The notes under the pieces were generated by a model, which saw nothing but the letters and a program-made list of their open reading frames with translations, was not told the origin of the DNA and did not search any database. The position numbers and the translations under genes were made by a program. A stretch of DNA of 64,000 nt from Streptomyces sp. CC53 (GTDB lineage: Bacteria > Actinomycetota > Actinomycetes > Streptomycetales > Streptomycetaceae): assembly GCF_001865245.1 (NCBI RefSeq), contig NZ_MKXB01000145.1, positions 27,217 through 91,216 of the forward strand, read 5' to 3'. Numbering within the stretch: position 1 is the first letter of the stretch; every line of letters begins with the position of its first letter. Positions 42,570 through 51,697 of this stretch are shown one piece after another.

Positions 42570-43367
42570 CTACGCGCGCGCGGGCGGTGGCGTCCCCAGC
42601 ACCCGGTCCTTGAGGGCGGGGAACTGCTCGCGCGTCACCGCCACCTTGCCCGGGTCCAGCTCCACCGTCAGGGTCTCCTCGCCGGGGCCCGCCTCGGCGA
42701 GGACCTCGCCCCAGGGGTCGACGGCGATGCTGTGCCCGGCCTGCTCCACGCCCGCGTGCGTACCGGCCGTCCCGCACGCCAGCACGTACGCCTGGTTCTC
42801 GACGGCGCGCGCCCGCGCGAGCAGCGTCCAGTGCGCCCGGCGCCGCGCCGGCCACCCCGCGGGGACCACGAAGGCCCGCGCGCCGGCGTCGACGAGGCCC
42901 CGGAACAGCTCGGGGAAGCGCAGGTCGTAGCAGGTCGCCACACCGAACGGCAGCAGCGGGTGAGGCACCGTCACCAGGTTCTGACCCGCCGCCATCAGCA
43001 CCGCTTCGCCCTGGTCGAAGCCGAAGCGGTGGATCTTCCGGTAGGAGCTGACCAGCTCACCGTCGGGGCCGAAGACCAGGGACGTGTTGTACAGGGCGCC
43101 GCCGGGGGCGCGTTCCACGATCGACCCGGCGTGCAGCCACAGGCCCGCGTCCTGCGCGGCCTGCGCCATCACCTCGTACGTGGGTCCCCGGAGCGGCTCG
43201 GCCTCCGCGGCGAACGACTCGTACGCGAAAGCGCCCACCGGCCACAGTTCCGGAAGCACCACGAGGTCCGCGCCGCGCTGATCGCGCACGAGGTCCGCGG
43301 CGCGGGCCCGACGGGCCGCTACCGACTCGTCCGGTTTGACCGCGATCTGGAGAAGCGAGGCGCGCAC
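42570..43367 (-). CDS. Carbon-nitrogen hydrolase (nitrilase superfamily), 265 aa
   Basis: Nitrilase-superfamily amidase with the Glu-Lys-Cys triad: E in VVLPELWPVGAF, K in SSYRKIHRFGFDQGE, C in GVATCYDLRFPELFRGL. The layout matches omega-amidase/Nit-type hydrolases of small amides. GTG 43367 gives the expected N-terminus (RASLLQIAVKPDES). Substrate unknown. Divergent from the maleylpyruvate-isomerase-type gene. Confidence 0.9.
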   Translation of the reverse strand: MRASLLQIAVKPDESVAARRARAADLVRDQRGADLVVLPELWPVGAFAYESFAAEAEPLRGPTYEVMAQAAQDAGLWLHAGSIVERAPGGALYNTSLVFGPDGELVSSYRKIHRFGFDQGEAVLMAAGQNLVTVPHPLLPFGVATCYDLRFPELFRGLVDAGARAFVVPAGWPARRRAHWTLLARARAVENQAYVLACGTAGTHAGVEQAGHSIAVDPWGEVLAEAGPGEETLTVELDPGKVAVTREQFPALKDRVLGTPPPARA

Positions 43368-43555
43368 ACTACCACCGTCCTGGCGTTGGAGCCGTCAATA
43401 CGGGCCTACGATCGTCACACGAAAGCACTGCCGAGGTGCCTGCGAGGAGCGTACTGTTCTCTCCCGGGGGCCAGCCCCCGGGCCGCCCCCCGCCAGGCGC
43501 CACAGCGCCAAGTCCGCGTTCCGAGCCGCACGCCGCAAGCCGCACGAGGGGTCCC

Positions 43556-44380
43556 GTGACCGTCCATCCCAGCCTCCAGACTTACGCCGACGCCTGGACC
43601 CACTCCATCGAAGCGATAGCCGAGCTGGTGCAACCGCTCGTGGAGGGGGAGTGGAATCGCGCCACCCCGTGCCCCGGCTGGTCGGTCCGTGACATCGTCT
43701 CCCATGTCATCGGCATGGAGTGCGAAATGCTGGGCGACCCGCGGCCGATTCACTCGCTGCCGCGGGATCTTTACCACGTACGCAGTGACTTCGCCCGCTA
43801 CATGGAGATGCAGGTCGACGTGCGGCGCCACCACACCGCGCCGGAGATGACCTCGGAGTTCGAGTACGTGCTCATCCGCCGGGCCCGCATGCTCCGCAAC
43901 GAGAGCCGCTCCCCCGACACCCTCGTGCGCGCCCCGCTGGGCGCCGAGCAGACCCTCGAAGTGGCCTACCGGATGCGGGCCTTCGACGTGTGGGTGCACG
44001 AGCAGGACCTGCGGGCCGCACTCGGCAGGCCCGGGAACCTCGACTCGCCCGGCGCCCTCGTCGCCCGGGACAACCTGCTGGAGGTGCTGCCCCGGGTCGT
44101 CGCCAAGGACGCGGGCGCGCCCCGGAACTCCGCGGTCGTCTTCGACGTCAACGGCCCCGTGGAGTTCCTGCGGACCGTGCGGGTCGACGGCGAGGGCCGC
44201 GGCACGGTCGACGGGGCGCCGTCCCTGGGCCCCGCGGTGACGTTCGCACTGGACTGGGAGACGTACGTGCGCCTGGCGTGCGGACGGGTCCGCCCGGCGG
44301 CGGTCGCCGACCGGATCAAGGTCGAGGGCGACGAGGAGCTCGCCGCGGCGATCCTCGCCCACTTCGCCGTCACCCCGTGA
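43556..44380 (+). CDS. Maleylpyruvate isomerase/mycothiol-type DinB-like protein, 274 aa
   Basis: N-terminal four-helix DinB-like domain (WTHSIEAIAELVQPL, TPCPGWSVRDIVSHVIGME, with a metal-binding-type His in SHVIG) of the actinobacterial maleylpyruvate-isomerase-N family, then a C-terminal domain (AFDVWVHEQDLRAALGRPGN) as in mycothiol-dependent enzymes. Exact reaction unknown. GTG 43556 has GAGGGG at about five bases upstream and is preferred over the long upstream frame. Confidence 0.85.
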   Translation: MTVHPSLQTYADAWTHSIEAIAELVQPLVEGEWNRATPCPGWSVRDIVSHVIGMECEMLGDPRPIHSLPRDLYHVRSDFARYMEMQVDVRRHHTAPEMTSEFEYVLIRRARMLRNESRSPDTLVRAPLGAEQTLEVAYRMRAFDVWVHEQDLRAALGRPGNLDSPGALVARDNLLEVLPRVVAKDAGAPRNSAVVFDVNGPVEFLRTVRVDGEGRGTVDGAPSLGPAVTFALDWETYVRLACGRVRPAAVADRIKVEGDEELAAAILAHFAVTP

Positions 44381-44497
44381 CGCCGTCCTCTCCCCGTCGG
44401 TCTGACGCCCCGGCACCCCGTGCCAGGGCCCGCGGGCGGACGCGGCCCGGCGGTGGCCCCGGACTGCTGACGGCGCGGCCCGTGCCGCCATCGCCCC

Positions 44498-44534
44498 GTG
44501 ACATCCCGTCACACCTCCCGTGACTTCCCGTCAC
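44498..44534. repeat. Two GTGAC-N5-GTCAC hairpin units
   Basis: GTGACATCCCGTCAC (44498-44512) and GTGACTTCCCGTCAC (44520-44534) form a 22-bp tandem repeat, each a small hairpin. They lie between the ends of the convergent isomerase and MFS genes, with the second touching the MFS stop. Could act as a weak terminator. Confidence 0.55.
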
Positions 44535-45835
44535 GCCGGGACGTGGACCGTCTCCACCCGGCTCTCGACCAGGCGTTCCCGCTCCCGCCGGGCCGTGCGG
44601 CCCCGCAGCCGCAGGATCTGGGCCAGGCCGACCGCCTGGAGGACGAACACCGACGAGAACGCGATCCGGTAGTTCCCGCCGGTGGTGTCCAGCAGCACGC
44701 CGACGGCCAGCAGGATCGCCATGGACGCCGTGAATCCGCCGATGTTGACGATGCCGGACGCGGTGCCCTGGCGCTCCGGCGGGTTCGCGGGGCGGGCGAA
44801 GTCGAAGCCGATCAGGGAGGCGGGCCCGCAGGCGCCGAGGACGACGCACAGCGTCACCAGGAGCCACAGGGGTGCGTGGTCACCGGGGTACGCGACCGCG
44901 GCGGCCCACAGGGCGGCGGTCGCCCCGATGGTGCCGAGCGCCAGGGGTGCGCGGGCGGCGTGGTGGCGGGCGATGATCTGGCCGAAGGCGAGCCCCACCA
45001 CCATGTTCGACAGCACGACCACGGTGAGCAGCTCCCCGGCCCGGCCGCGGCTGAGCCCCTGCGCCTCCACCAGGAACGGCATGCCCCACAGCAGCAGGAA
45101 CACCATGGCGGGGAACTGGGTGGTGAAGTGCACCCACAGGCCGAGCCGGGTGCCCGGTTCCCGCCAGGAGGCGGCGATCTGGCACCGCACGGACGGCGCG
45201 CCCCCTGCCGGCACCGGCGGCGGGGCGTGACCCTCGGGGTGGTCCCGCAGGAAGACCCGGGCGAGGACGAGGACGACGAGGCCCGCGCAGGCGCTGCCCG
45301 CGAAGGCCGCGGTCCAGCCGACGTCGTCGAGCAGCCGCGCCAGCACCAGGGTGGAGACGAGGTTCCCCAGCACTCCGAAGAGGGCCGCCACCTGGGCGAT
45401 CATCGGTCCGCGCCGGGCCGGGAACCAGCGGCCGCCGAGCCGCAGCACGGAGATGAACGTCATCGCGTCGCCGCAGCCCAGCAGGACGCGGGCGGCGAGG
45501 GCCATGCCGTACGAGGGGGAGAGGGCGAAGCCGAGCTGGCCGATGGTGAAGAGGACGGCGCCCAGGGTCAGGACCCTGCGGGTGCCGAGCCGGTCCACCA
45601 TGAGGCCGACGGGTATCTGCATGCCGGCGTAGACGAGCAGCTGCACGATGGAGAAGGCGGAGAGGGCCGACGCGTTGACCTGGAAGCGGTCGGCGGCGTC
45701 GAGGCCCGCGACTCCGAGGGACGTGCGGAAGACGACCGAGACGAAGTAGACGGAGACGCCGACGCCCCACACGAGGACGGCGCGGCGGCCTCCGGGGGGA
45801 TCGGCGGGTGGCGCGGCGGGGCCGTCCTGGGTCAC
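44531..45835 (-). CDS. MFS transporter, 434 aa
   Basis: Twelve-helix MFS permease with the signature between helices 2 and 3 (LMVDRLGTRRVLTLGAVLFTI) and a cytoplasmic loop after helix 6. It resembles the anion:cation or sugar-phosphate/hexuronate type. GTG 45835 overlaps the GntR stop by 4 bp (GTGA), so the two are co-expressed; the regulator may respond to the imported compound (inference). Confidence 0.9.
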   Translation of the reverse strand: MTQDGPAAPPADPPGGRRAVLVWGVGVSVYFVSVVFRTSLGVAGLDAADRFQVNASALSAFSIVQLLVYAGMQIPVGLMVDRLGTRRVLTLGAVLFTIGQLGFALSPSYGMALAARVLLGCGDAMTFISVLRLGGRWFPARRGPMIAQVAALFGVLGNLVSTLVLARLLDDVGWTAAFAGSACAGLVVLVLARVFLRDHPEGHAPPPVPAGGAPSVRCQIAASWREPGTRLGLWVHFTTQFPAMVFLLLWGMPFLVEAQGLSRGRAGELLTVVVLSNMVVGLAFGQIIARHHAARAPLALGTIGATAALWAAAVAYPGDHAPLWLLVTLCVVLGACGPASLIGFDFARPANPPERQGTASGIVNIGGFTASMAILLAVGVLLDTTGGNYRIAFSSVFVLQAVGLAQILRLRGRTARRERERLVESRVETVHVPA

Positions 45836-46479
45836 CGGTCCTCACCCCGGACCAGCACCCTGACCCGGCTGACGTGGCCGTGCACGCAGCGCGCGGCGGC
45901 CTCGGCGTCGCCGGCGCGCAGCGCCTCCAGGATCTGGGCGTGCTCCGCGATGTTCTTGGCGATGCGGTCGGGATGGGCCTCCATGACGGCGACGCCCATC
46001 CGCAGCTGGCGGTCGCGCAGCTGGTCGTACAGCCTGCACAGGATCTGGTTGCCGGCGTGCCGCACGATCTCGGCGTGGAAGCACCGGTCCGTCACGGCGA
46101 CGGCCCGCAGGTCTCCTTCGCGCGCGTGCCGCCGCTGCTCCTCCAGCAGGCCCGCCAGCCGTTCGAGGAGCGGCAGGGGGGCGGGCACGCACCTGCGGAC
46201 GGCGAACTCCTCCACCAGCAGGCGGGTCTCGACGACGTCGGCGATCTCCTGGGCGGAGACGGCGAGGACGAGGGCGCCCTTCTTGGGGTAGAGCTTCAGC
46301 AGCCCCTCCGTCTCCAGCTTCAGCAGGGCTTCCCGGACCGGCGTGCGGGACACGCCCACGGCCTGGGCGAGTGCGCCTTCGGTGAGGAGGGTGCCGCCTT
46401 CGTAGCGGCGGTCGAGGACGGCTTCCTTGACGTGGGCGTAGACGCGCTCTGCGGCGGGCGGTGACGGGGCGGCTGGCAT
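45832..46479 (-). CDS. GntR-family regulator (FadR/FCD subtype), 215 aa
   Basis: Winged HTH at about 12-75 (VYAHVKEAVLDRRYEGGTLL, ALAQAVGVSRTPVREALLKL) and an FCD all-helical ligand domain with metal-site residues (DRCFHAEIVRHAGN, EHAQILEAL). ATG 46479 is preferred; the start lies close to an A/T-rich leader and may be leaderless. Coupled to the downstream MFS gene by a GTGA overlap; it likely represses that operon. Confidence 0.92.
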   Translation of the reverse strand: MPAAPSPPAAERVYAHVKEAVLDRRYEGGTLLTEGALAQAVGVSRTPVREALLKLETEGLLKLYPKKGALVLAVSAQEIADVVETRLLVEEFAVRRCVPAPLPLLERLAGLLEEQRRHAREGDLRAVAVTDRCFHAEIVRHAGNQILCRLYDQLRDRQLRMGVAVMEAHPDRIAKNIAEHAQILEALRAGDAEAAARCVHGHVSRVRVLVRGEDR

Positions 46480-46493
46480 GCGCACAGCATAGA

Positions 46494-46512
46494 TACAAGA
46501 CGGGTACAAGAC
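46494..46512. promoter_or_regulatory. Direct TACAAGAC repeats upstream of the GntR gene
   Basis: TACAAGAC occurs at 46494-46501 and 46505-46512, eleven bases apart, 15-33 bp upstream of the GntR start in an A/T-rich leader. They could be promoter or operator elements of the GntR-MFS unit. Confidence 0.4.
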
Positions 46513-46513
46513 A

Positions 46514-46542
46514 GTGCCCCGTCCGCATCGCGGACGGGGCAC
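46514..46542 (-). terminator. Terminator downstream of the bkd-type operon
   Basis: GTGCCCCGTCCGC pairs perfectly with GCGGACGGGGCAC over 13 bp with a three-base loop, 20 bp past the E2 stop and just upstream of the GntR promoter region. It isolates the two units. Confidence 0.9.
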
Positions 46543-46561
46543 TCGCCGGTGGTGCGTCCCG

Positions 46562-47986
46562 CTACGCCCAGGTGATCAGGCGCTTGGGCTGCTCCAGGAC
46601 CGCGGCCACGTCGGCCAGGACCTTGGAGCCGAGCTCGCCGTCGACCAGGCGGTGGTCGAAGGAGAGCGCCAGGGTGGTGACCTGGCGGGGCTTGACCTTG
46701 CCCTTGTGGACCCACGGCTGGAGCTTGATCGCGCCGACCGCGAGGATCGCGGACTCGCCGGGGTTCAGGATGGGCGTGCCGGTGTCGACGCCGAAGACGC
46801 CGACGTTGGTGATGGTCACCGTGCCGCCCTGCATGGCGGCCGGGGTGGTCTTGCCCTCGCGGGCGGTGGCCACCAGGTCGCCGAGCGCCTCGGCCAGCTC
46901 CGGGAGGGTCTTGGCGTGGGCGTCCTTGATGTTCGGGACGATCAGGCCACGCGGGGTGGCGGCGGCGATCCCCAGGTTCACGTAGTGCTTGCGCACGATC
47001 TCCTGGTTCGCCTCGTCCCACGCCGCGTTGACGTCCGGGTTGCGCCGGATCGCCACGAGCAGGGCCTTCGCGATCAGCAGCAGCGGGTTGACCCGCAGCC
47101 CCGCCATGTCCTTGTCGCCCTTCAGCTCCTCGACGAGCTTCATGGTGCGGGTGACGTCGACGGTGACGAACTCGGTGACGTGCGGCGCGGTGAACGCGGA
47201 CCCCACCATCGCCTGCGCGGTCGCCTTGCGCACGCCCTTGATCGGGACCCGGGTCTCCCGGGCGCCCGCGTCGGCCGCCTCGGCCGGCTCGGCGGCGGCC
47301 GGTGCGGGGGCCTGCGCCGGCACGGCCGCGGGGGCGTGCGCGGGCGGGGCCTGCACGGGTGCGGCGGCGTTGCGGACGTCGTCGCGGGTGATGACGCCGT
47401 CGGGGCCGGTCGGGGTGACCGTGGCCAGGTCGACGCCGAGGTCCTTGGCCATCTTGCGCACCGGCGGCTTGGCCAGCGGACGCCCCTGCGGGACCGGAGC
47501 GGCGGGCGCCGGGGCGTGGCCGTTGAGCTCGCCCTGCACGGCGGCCACCGCGGCGGGCGCCGCCCCGGTGGGAGCGGCCTGCTTGCGCGGGCGGCGCTTG
47601 GTGGACGACGCGGCGACGCCGTAGCCGACCAGGACCGGCTGGCGGCCCTGCGGCTCGGGCTCCTCGGCGGGCTCCTCGGGCGCCGGTGCGGCCGGGGCGG
47701 GGGCCTCGGCGGCGGGGGCCTCGGGCGCGGCGGCGCCGGCGGCCCCGCCGGTCAGGTCGACGGAGATGATGACCTCGCCGACGTCGACGGTCGTGCCCTC
47801 GGGGAAGCGCAGCTCGTGCACCGTCCCGTCGAACGGGATGGGCAGCTCGACCGCCGCCTTCGCGGTCTCCACCTCGCACACGACCTGGCCGTCGGTGACG
47901 GTGTCGCCGGGCTGGACGTACCACTTGAGGATCTCGGCCTCGGTGAGTCCCTCACCGACGTCGGGCATCTTGAACTCGCGGATCAC
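46562..47986 (-). CDS. bkdC: Dihydrolipoyl acyltransferase (E2) of a 2-oxoacid dehydrogenase, 474 aa
   Basis: Cytoplasmic core subunit. N-terminal lipoyl domain (residues 2-80) with the lipoyl-lysine in EVETAKAAVELP, long Ala/Pro linker, peripheral-subunit-binding domain at about 165-200 (PPVRKMAKDLGVDLATVTP), and C-terminal acyltransferase domain ending SFDHRLVDGELGSKVL with the catalytic H-x-x-x-D-G. GTG 47986 with GAAAGGCGAG upstream. It lies 17 bp after E1-beta; the E3 gene is elsewhere. The symbol is by family; pyruvate rather than branched-chain specificity cannot be excluded. Confidence 0.9.
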   Translation of the reverse strand: MIREFKMPDVGEGLTEAEILKWYVQPGDTVTDGQVVCEVETAKAAVELPIPFDGTVHELRFPEGTTVDVGEVIISVDLTGGAAGAAAPEAPAAEAPAPAAPAPEEPAEEPEPQGRQPVLVGYGVAASSTKRRPRKQAAPTGAAPAAVAAVQGELNGHAPAPAAPVPQGRPLAKPPVRKMAKDLGVDLATVTPTGPDGVITRDDVRNAAAPVQAPPAHAPAAVPAQAPAPAAAEPAEAADAGARETRVPIKGVRKATAQAMVGSAFTAPHVTEFVTVDVTRTMKLVEELKGDKDMAGLRVNPLLLIAKALLVAIRRNPDVNAAWDEANQEIVRKHYVNLGIAAATPRGLIVPNIKDAHAKTLPELAEALGDLVATAREGKTTPAAMQGGTVTITNVGVFGVDTGTPILNPGESAILAVGAIKLQPWVHKGKVKPRQVTTLALSFDHRLVDGELGSKVLADVAAVLEQPKRLITWA

Positions 47987-48003
47987 GGTGTTCTCGCCTT
48001 TCC

Positions 48004-48984
48004 TCAGAACGCCAGCGCGCGGTCGACGGCGTCGAGCACCCGGTCGAGACCCGGCAGGTACTCCTCCTCCAGCCGTGCCGGCGGGTACGGGGCGTGGTAG
48101 CCGCCCACCCGCAGCACGGGGGCCTCCAGGTGGTAGAAGCACCGCTCGGTGATGCGGGCGGCGATCTCCGCGCCCGACCCGAAGAACACCGGCGCCTCGT
48201 GCACCACCACGAGCCGGCCCGTCTTCTCCACCGACGCCTGGATCGCGTCGAAGTCGACGGGGGACACCGAGCGCAGGTCCAGGACCTCGACGGACCTGCC
48301 CTCCTCGGCGGCCACCTGGGCGGCCTCCAGGCACACCTTCACCATCGGCCCGTAGGCCGCCAGGGTGAGGTCGGTGCCCTCGCGGGCGGTACGGGCCTGG
48401 TGCAGCTCGCCCGGGATGGCCTCCGGGTCGACCTCGCCCTTGTCCCAGTAGCGCCGCTTCGGCTCGAAGAAGACCACCGGGTCGTCGGACTGGATGGCCT
48501 GCTGGAGCATCCAGTAGGCGTCGGAGGAGTTCGACGGGGAGACCACCTTGAGGCCCGCGACGTGCGCGAACAGCGCCTCCGGGGACTCGCTGTGGTGCTC
48601 CACCGCGCCGATGCCGCCGCCGTAGGGGATGCGGATGACGATCGGCAGCTTGACCGTGCCCAGGGAGCGGGCGTGCATCTTGGCGAGCTGCGTGACGATC
48701 TGGTCGTACGCCGGGAAGACGAACCCGTCGAACTGGATCTCCACGACCGGCCGGTAGCCGCGCAGGGCCAGGCCGATCGCGGTGCCGACGATGCCGGACT
48801 CGGCCAGCGGGGTGTCGATGACCCGCTCCTCGCCGAAGTCCTTCTGCAGGCCGTCGGTGACGCGGAAGACACCGCCGAGCTTGCCGACGTCCTCGCCCAT
48901 GATCAGGACCTTGGGGTCCGTCTCCAGGGCCTTGCGCAGCGACTCGTTGAGCGCCTTCGCCAGGGGAAGCTTCTGCACCGCCAT
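48004..48984 (-). CDS. bkdB: 2-oxoacid dehydrogenase E1 component, beta subunit, 326 aa
   Basis: Transketolase-like pyrimidine-binding domain (VLIMGEDVGKLGGVFRVTDG, RVIDTPLAESGIVGTAIG, IRIPYGGGIGAVEHHSES) and transketolase C-terminal domain (DLRSVSPVDFDAIQASVEKT). It forms the ThDP-dependent E1 heterotetramer with the alpha subunit and decarboxylates branched-chain 2-oxoacids. ATG 48984 or GTG 48990; the latter overlaps the alpha-subunit stop (GTGA), so translation is coupled. Confidence 0.92.
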   Translation of the reverse strand: MAVQKLPLAKALNESLRKALETDPKVLIMGEDVGKLGGVFRVTDGLQKDFGEERVIDTPLAESGIVGTAIGLALRGYRPVVEIQFDGFVFPAYDQIVTQLAKMHARSLGTVKLPIVIRIPYGGGIGAVEHHSESPEALFAHVAGLKVVSPSNSSDAYWMLQQAIQSDDPVVFFEPKRRYWDKGEVDPEAIPGELHQARTAREGTDLTLAAYGPMVKVCLEAAQVAAEEGRSVEVLDLRSVSPVDFDAIQASVEKTGRLVVVHEAPVFFGSGAEIAARITERCFYHLEAPVLRVGGYHAPYPPARLEEEYLPGLDRVLDAVDRALAF

Positions 48985-48986
48985 GA

Positions 48987-50180
48987 TCACTTGACCTCGC
49001 CATCCGCGAACGACGCCTGGTACGCGGCGAACTGCGCGCGCTCCTCGTCGACGAGCGCGTGCCCGTCGGCGTACACATGCTCGAACATCGCCATGTGATC
49101 GGGGTCCGGCATCGCGCGTACCGCCTCGCGCACGCGCTTGCCGAGCGTCTCGCTCTCCGCCTCGACCTCGTCGAACCAGGCCGCGTCCGCGTGGCCCTGC
49201 GCCTCCAGGTAGCGGCGCAGCCGCAGGATCGGGTCCTTGGCCTCCCAGGCCGCCCGCTCGTCGTCCGTGCGGTAGCGGGTCGGGTCGTCGGACGTGGTGT
49301 GGGCGCCCATCCGGTAGGTGAAGGCCTCGACCAGGGTCGGGCCCTCGCCGTTGCGGGCCCGCTCCAGGGCCCAGCGGGTCACGGCCAGGCAGGCCAGCAC
49401 GTCGTTGCCGTCCACGCGCACGCCGGGGAAGCCGTAGCCCTGGGCGCGCTGGTAGAGCGGGACGCGGGTCTGCTTCTCCGTGGGCTCGCTGATCGCCCAC
49501 TGGTTGTTCTGGCAGAAGAACACCACGGGCGCGTTGTACACCGCGGAGAACGTGAACGACTCCGCCACGTCTCCCTGGCTGGAGGCGCCGTCGCCGAAGT
49601 ACGCGATCACCGCGGAGTCCGCACCGTCCTTGGCCACGCCCATCGCGTAGCCGGTCGCGTGCAGCGTCTGCGAACCGATGACGATCGTGTACAGGTGGAA
49701 ATTGTTGCTGTTCGGGTCCCAGCCGCCGTTGTTCACGCCGCGGAACATGCCGAGCAGGTTCGTCGGGTCGACGCCGCGGCACCAGGCCACGCCGTGCTCG
49801 CGGTACGTCGGGAAGACGTAGTCGTCGTCGCGCAGCGCCCGGCCGGAGCCGATCTGTGCGGCCTCCTGGCCCAGCAGCGAGGCCCACAGGCCCAGCTCGC
49901 CCTGGCGCTGCAGCGCGGTGGCCTCACCGTCGAAACGGCGGGTCATCACCATGTCGCGGTACAGACCGCGCAGCTCCTCCGGGCTGAGGTCGACGTCGTA
50001 GTCCGGGTGCTGGACGCGCTCGCCTTCCGGCGTCAGCAGCTGGACGAGGGGGGGCTCGGAGTTCTGGCCCTGCGGCTTCTTCGCGTGCGCGCGCGAGGCG
50101 CTCCGCTTGGCGCCGGTGCTGCCGGTACTGGCCCCGCTGCTGCGGCGCGGCTTGCGCGCGGCAGTGCCTTCCACGGTCAC
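48987..50180 (-). CDS. bkdA: 2-oxoacid dehydrogenase E1 component, alpha subunit, 397 aa
   Basis: ThDP-binding subunit with the motif GDGASSQGDVAESFTFSAVY followed by NAPVVFFCQNN (GDG...NN). A basic N-terminal extension (residues 1-45, Lys/Arg/Ser-rich) is typical of actinobacterial E1-alpha of the branched-chain type. The complex supplies isobutyryl-, isovaleryl- and 2-methylbutyryl-CoA, starters for branched fatty acids and polyketides in Streptomyces (established). GTG 50180 has GGAGG eight bases upstream. First gene of the operon; the AT-rich palindrome at 50401-50429 lies upstream. Confidence 0.92.
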   Translation of the reverse strand: MTVEGTAARKPRRSSGASTGSTGAKRSASRAHAKKPQGQNSEPPLVQLLTPEGERVQHPDYDVDLSPEELRGLYRDMVMTRRFDGEATALQRQGELGLWASLLGQEAAQIGSGRALRDDDYVFPTYREHGVAWCRGVDPTNLLGMFRGVNNGGWDPNSNNFHLYTIVIGSQTLHATGYAMGVAKDGADSAVIAYFGDGASSQGDVAESFTFSAVYNAPVVFFCQNNQWAISEPTEKQTRVPLYQRAQGYGFPGVRVDGNDVLACLAVTRWALERARNGEGPTLVEAFTYRMGAHTTSDDPTRYRTDDERAAWEAKDPILRLRRYLEAQGHADAAWFDEVEAESETLGKRVREAVRAMPDPDHMAMFEHVYADGHALVDEERAQFAAYQASFADGEVK

Positions 50181-50605
50181 GTGCGTGCTCCTCCGTCTGT
50201 CCGGTCCCCGGGGTCCGCCGGGCGACTGGGGTCCCCCTGGCTGCGGTGAGCTGGGGGGAGCGGCTCTCCGCCTGACTCCGTACGCGTGCACGGGGTGGGT
50301 GCCCTCGGCCGGTGGCAGGCGTGACAGGTGTCCCGGCGAGCACCCTGTCATAGGCACGTTACCCAGTGGGTCGCATTCCTGCGAAACCCCACTTGACCTG
50401 CGATTTTGCTTGGATTTCCAAGTAAATCGGGAAAGCGGGGAACAATCACTGGTCAGAGCCCTGCAGGCCGCCGGAACAGCGGCACGGTATCCCGTGGACC
50501 CCGGCCACGGGAAGAGTTCGTCTGCCGGACCGTACCGCCGGCGGGTGCTGTCCGCCTGATGAACGGCGCAGCGGAGTGATCTCATCGTGATCTAACATCT
50601 GTCGG
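50181..50605. other. Divergent promoter region of the bkd-type operon and phosphotransferase gene
   Basis: No gene is supported in these 425 bp. It contains ACCCAGTGGGT (50361-50371, palindrome), TTGACC at 50393-50398 as a possible -35 element for the rightward gene, and the AT-rich inverted repeat described separately. The segment 50330-50480 is the most A/T-rich part of the neighbourhood. Confidence 0.6.
50401..50429. promoter_or_regulatory. Nested inverted repeat, candidate operator
   Basis: CGATTT (50401-50406) and AAATCG (50424-50429) enclose CTTGG-ATTT-CCAAG (50409-50422), giving a nearly perfect 29-bp dyad rich in A and T. It is 221 bp upstream of the E1-alpha start. Lrp/AsnC-type regulators (BkdR in other bacteria) bind A/T-rich dyads of this sort; assignment is inference. 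Confidence 0.5.
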
Positions 50606-51697
50606 GTGCCGCGCTCATCTGTCGCATCTGCGCCTCTCGCTCCTCTCCTCGCCTTACCCCCCGCCGCCCGGCGCCCCGCCCCGCTCGGCGCCGCTGCGCC
50701 CGTCCCTCCTGTGAACGCGCTGGTGCGCCGGTACGTGCCCCGCGCCGAGGCGGTGTCCTGCGAGCCGCTCACCCAGGGGCTGCTGAACCGCGGCTACCGC
50801 CTCACCACCACCCGCGGCACCTTCTTCCTCAAACAGCACGTCGACGCCCCCACCTCGGACCGGGCGACGATCACCCGCCAGCACCGCGCCACCGAGCGGC
50901 TGCACGCCCTCGGCGTCCCCGTCGCCCCGCCGCTCCCGGCCGTCGACGGCCGCACGGTCGCGGTGGTCGGCGGCCACTGCTACGCCCTCCACCCGTGGGT
51001 GGAGGGCCGCCACAGGGACGGCGCCCAGCTCACCAGGGGCGGGTCCCGCCGCCTGGGCGCCCTGCTCGGCCTCGTCCACACCTGCCTGGAGCGGGTCATG
51101 GGGGGCGCGCCCGCGGAGCCGCACGGCAGCGCCGACCCCGAGGACACCCACCGGGCGATCGAGGAGCTGCTGGCCCTGGTCAGGGCCCGGCACCAGCGGG
51201 ACCCCTTCGACGAGCTGGCCGAGCAGCGGCTGCTGGAGCGGCGGCGGCTGCTGGCCGAGCACGCCCACCGGCGGCCCGGCCCGGCCGCGCCCGGGTCGGG
51301 CGGCTGGGTGCACGGCGACTTCCACCCGCTGAACCTGCTGTACCGGGGGGCCGAGCCGGCCGCGATCGTCGACTGGGACCGGCTCGGGGTGCAGCCCCGC
51401 GCCGAGGAGGCGGTGCGGGCCGCGCTGATCTTCTACGTGCAGCCGACCGGACGCCTCGACCTGCCGAAGGTGCGGGCCTACGCCCGCGCGTACCGCCGGT
51501 CCGCCGGGGCCGGCGCGGCGGAGCTCGCCGCGGCCGTCCACAGGGTGTGGTGGGAGCGGCTCAACGACTTCTGGATACTGCGCTGGCGCTACGAACTGCG
51601 CGACAGCAGGGCCGACCCGCAGTTCCCCGCGGCGTCGGCCCTGACGGTGTGGTGGACCCGGGAGTACGAAGCGGTACGGGACGCCTTCGCCGGGTGA
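50606..51697 (+). CDS. Phosphotransferase (aminoglycoside-phosphotransferase/choline-kinase fold), 363 aa
   Basis: APH-fold kinase with the catalytic loop VHGDFHPLNLLY and the metal-binding VDWDRLGV. The nucleotide lysine is in TFFLKQHVDA. Substrate is a small molecule (homoserine, choline or antibiotic); it cannot be read. GTG 50606 opens a Pro/Ala-rich N-terminus and may be too early; an internal start near 50711 (VNALVRRYVP) would also give a complete fold. Divergent from the bkd-type operon. Confidence 0.85.
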   Translation: MPRSSVASAPLAPLLALPPAARRPAPLGAAAPVPPVNALVRRYVPRAEAVSCEPLTQGLLNRGYRLTTTRGTFFLKQHVDAPTSDRATITRQHRATERLHALGVPVAPPLPAVDGRTVAVVGGHCYALHPWVEGRHRDGAQLTRGGSRRLGALLGLVHTCLERVMGGAPAEPHGSADPEDTHRAIEELLALVRARHQRDPFDELAEQRLLERRRLLAEHAHRRPGPAAPGSGGWVHGDFHPLNLLYRGAEPAAIVDWDRLGVQPRAEEAVRAALIFYVQPTGRLDLPKVRAYARAYRRSAGAGAAELAAAVHRVWWERLNDFWILRWRYELRDSRADPQFPAASALTVWWTREYEAVRDAFAG

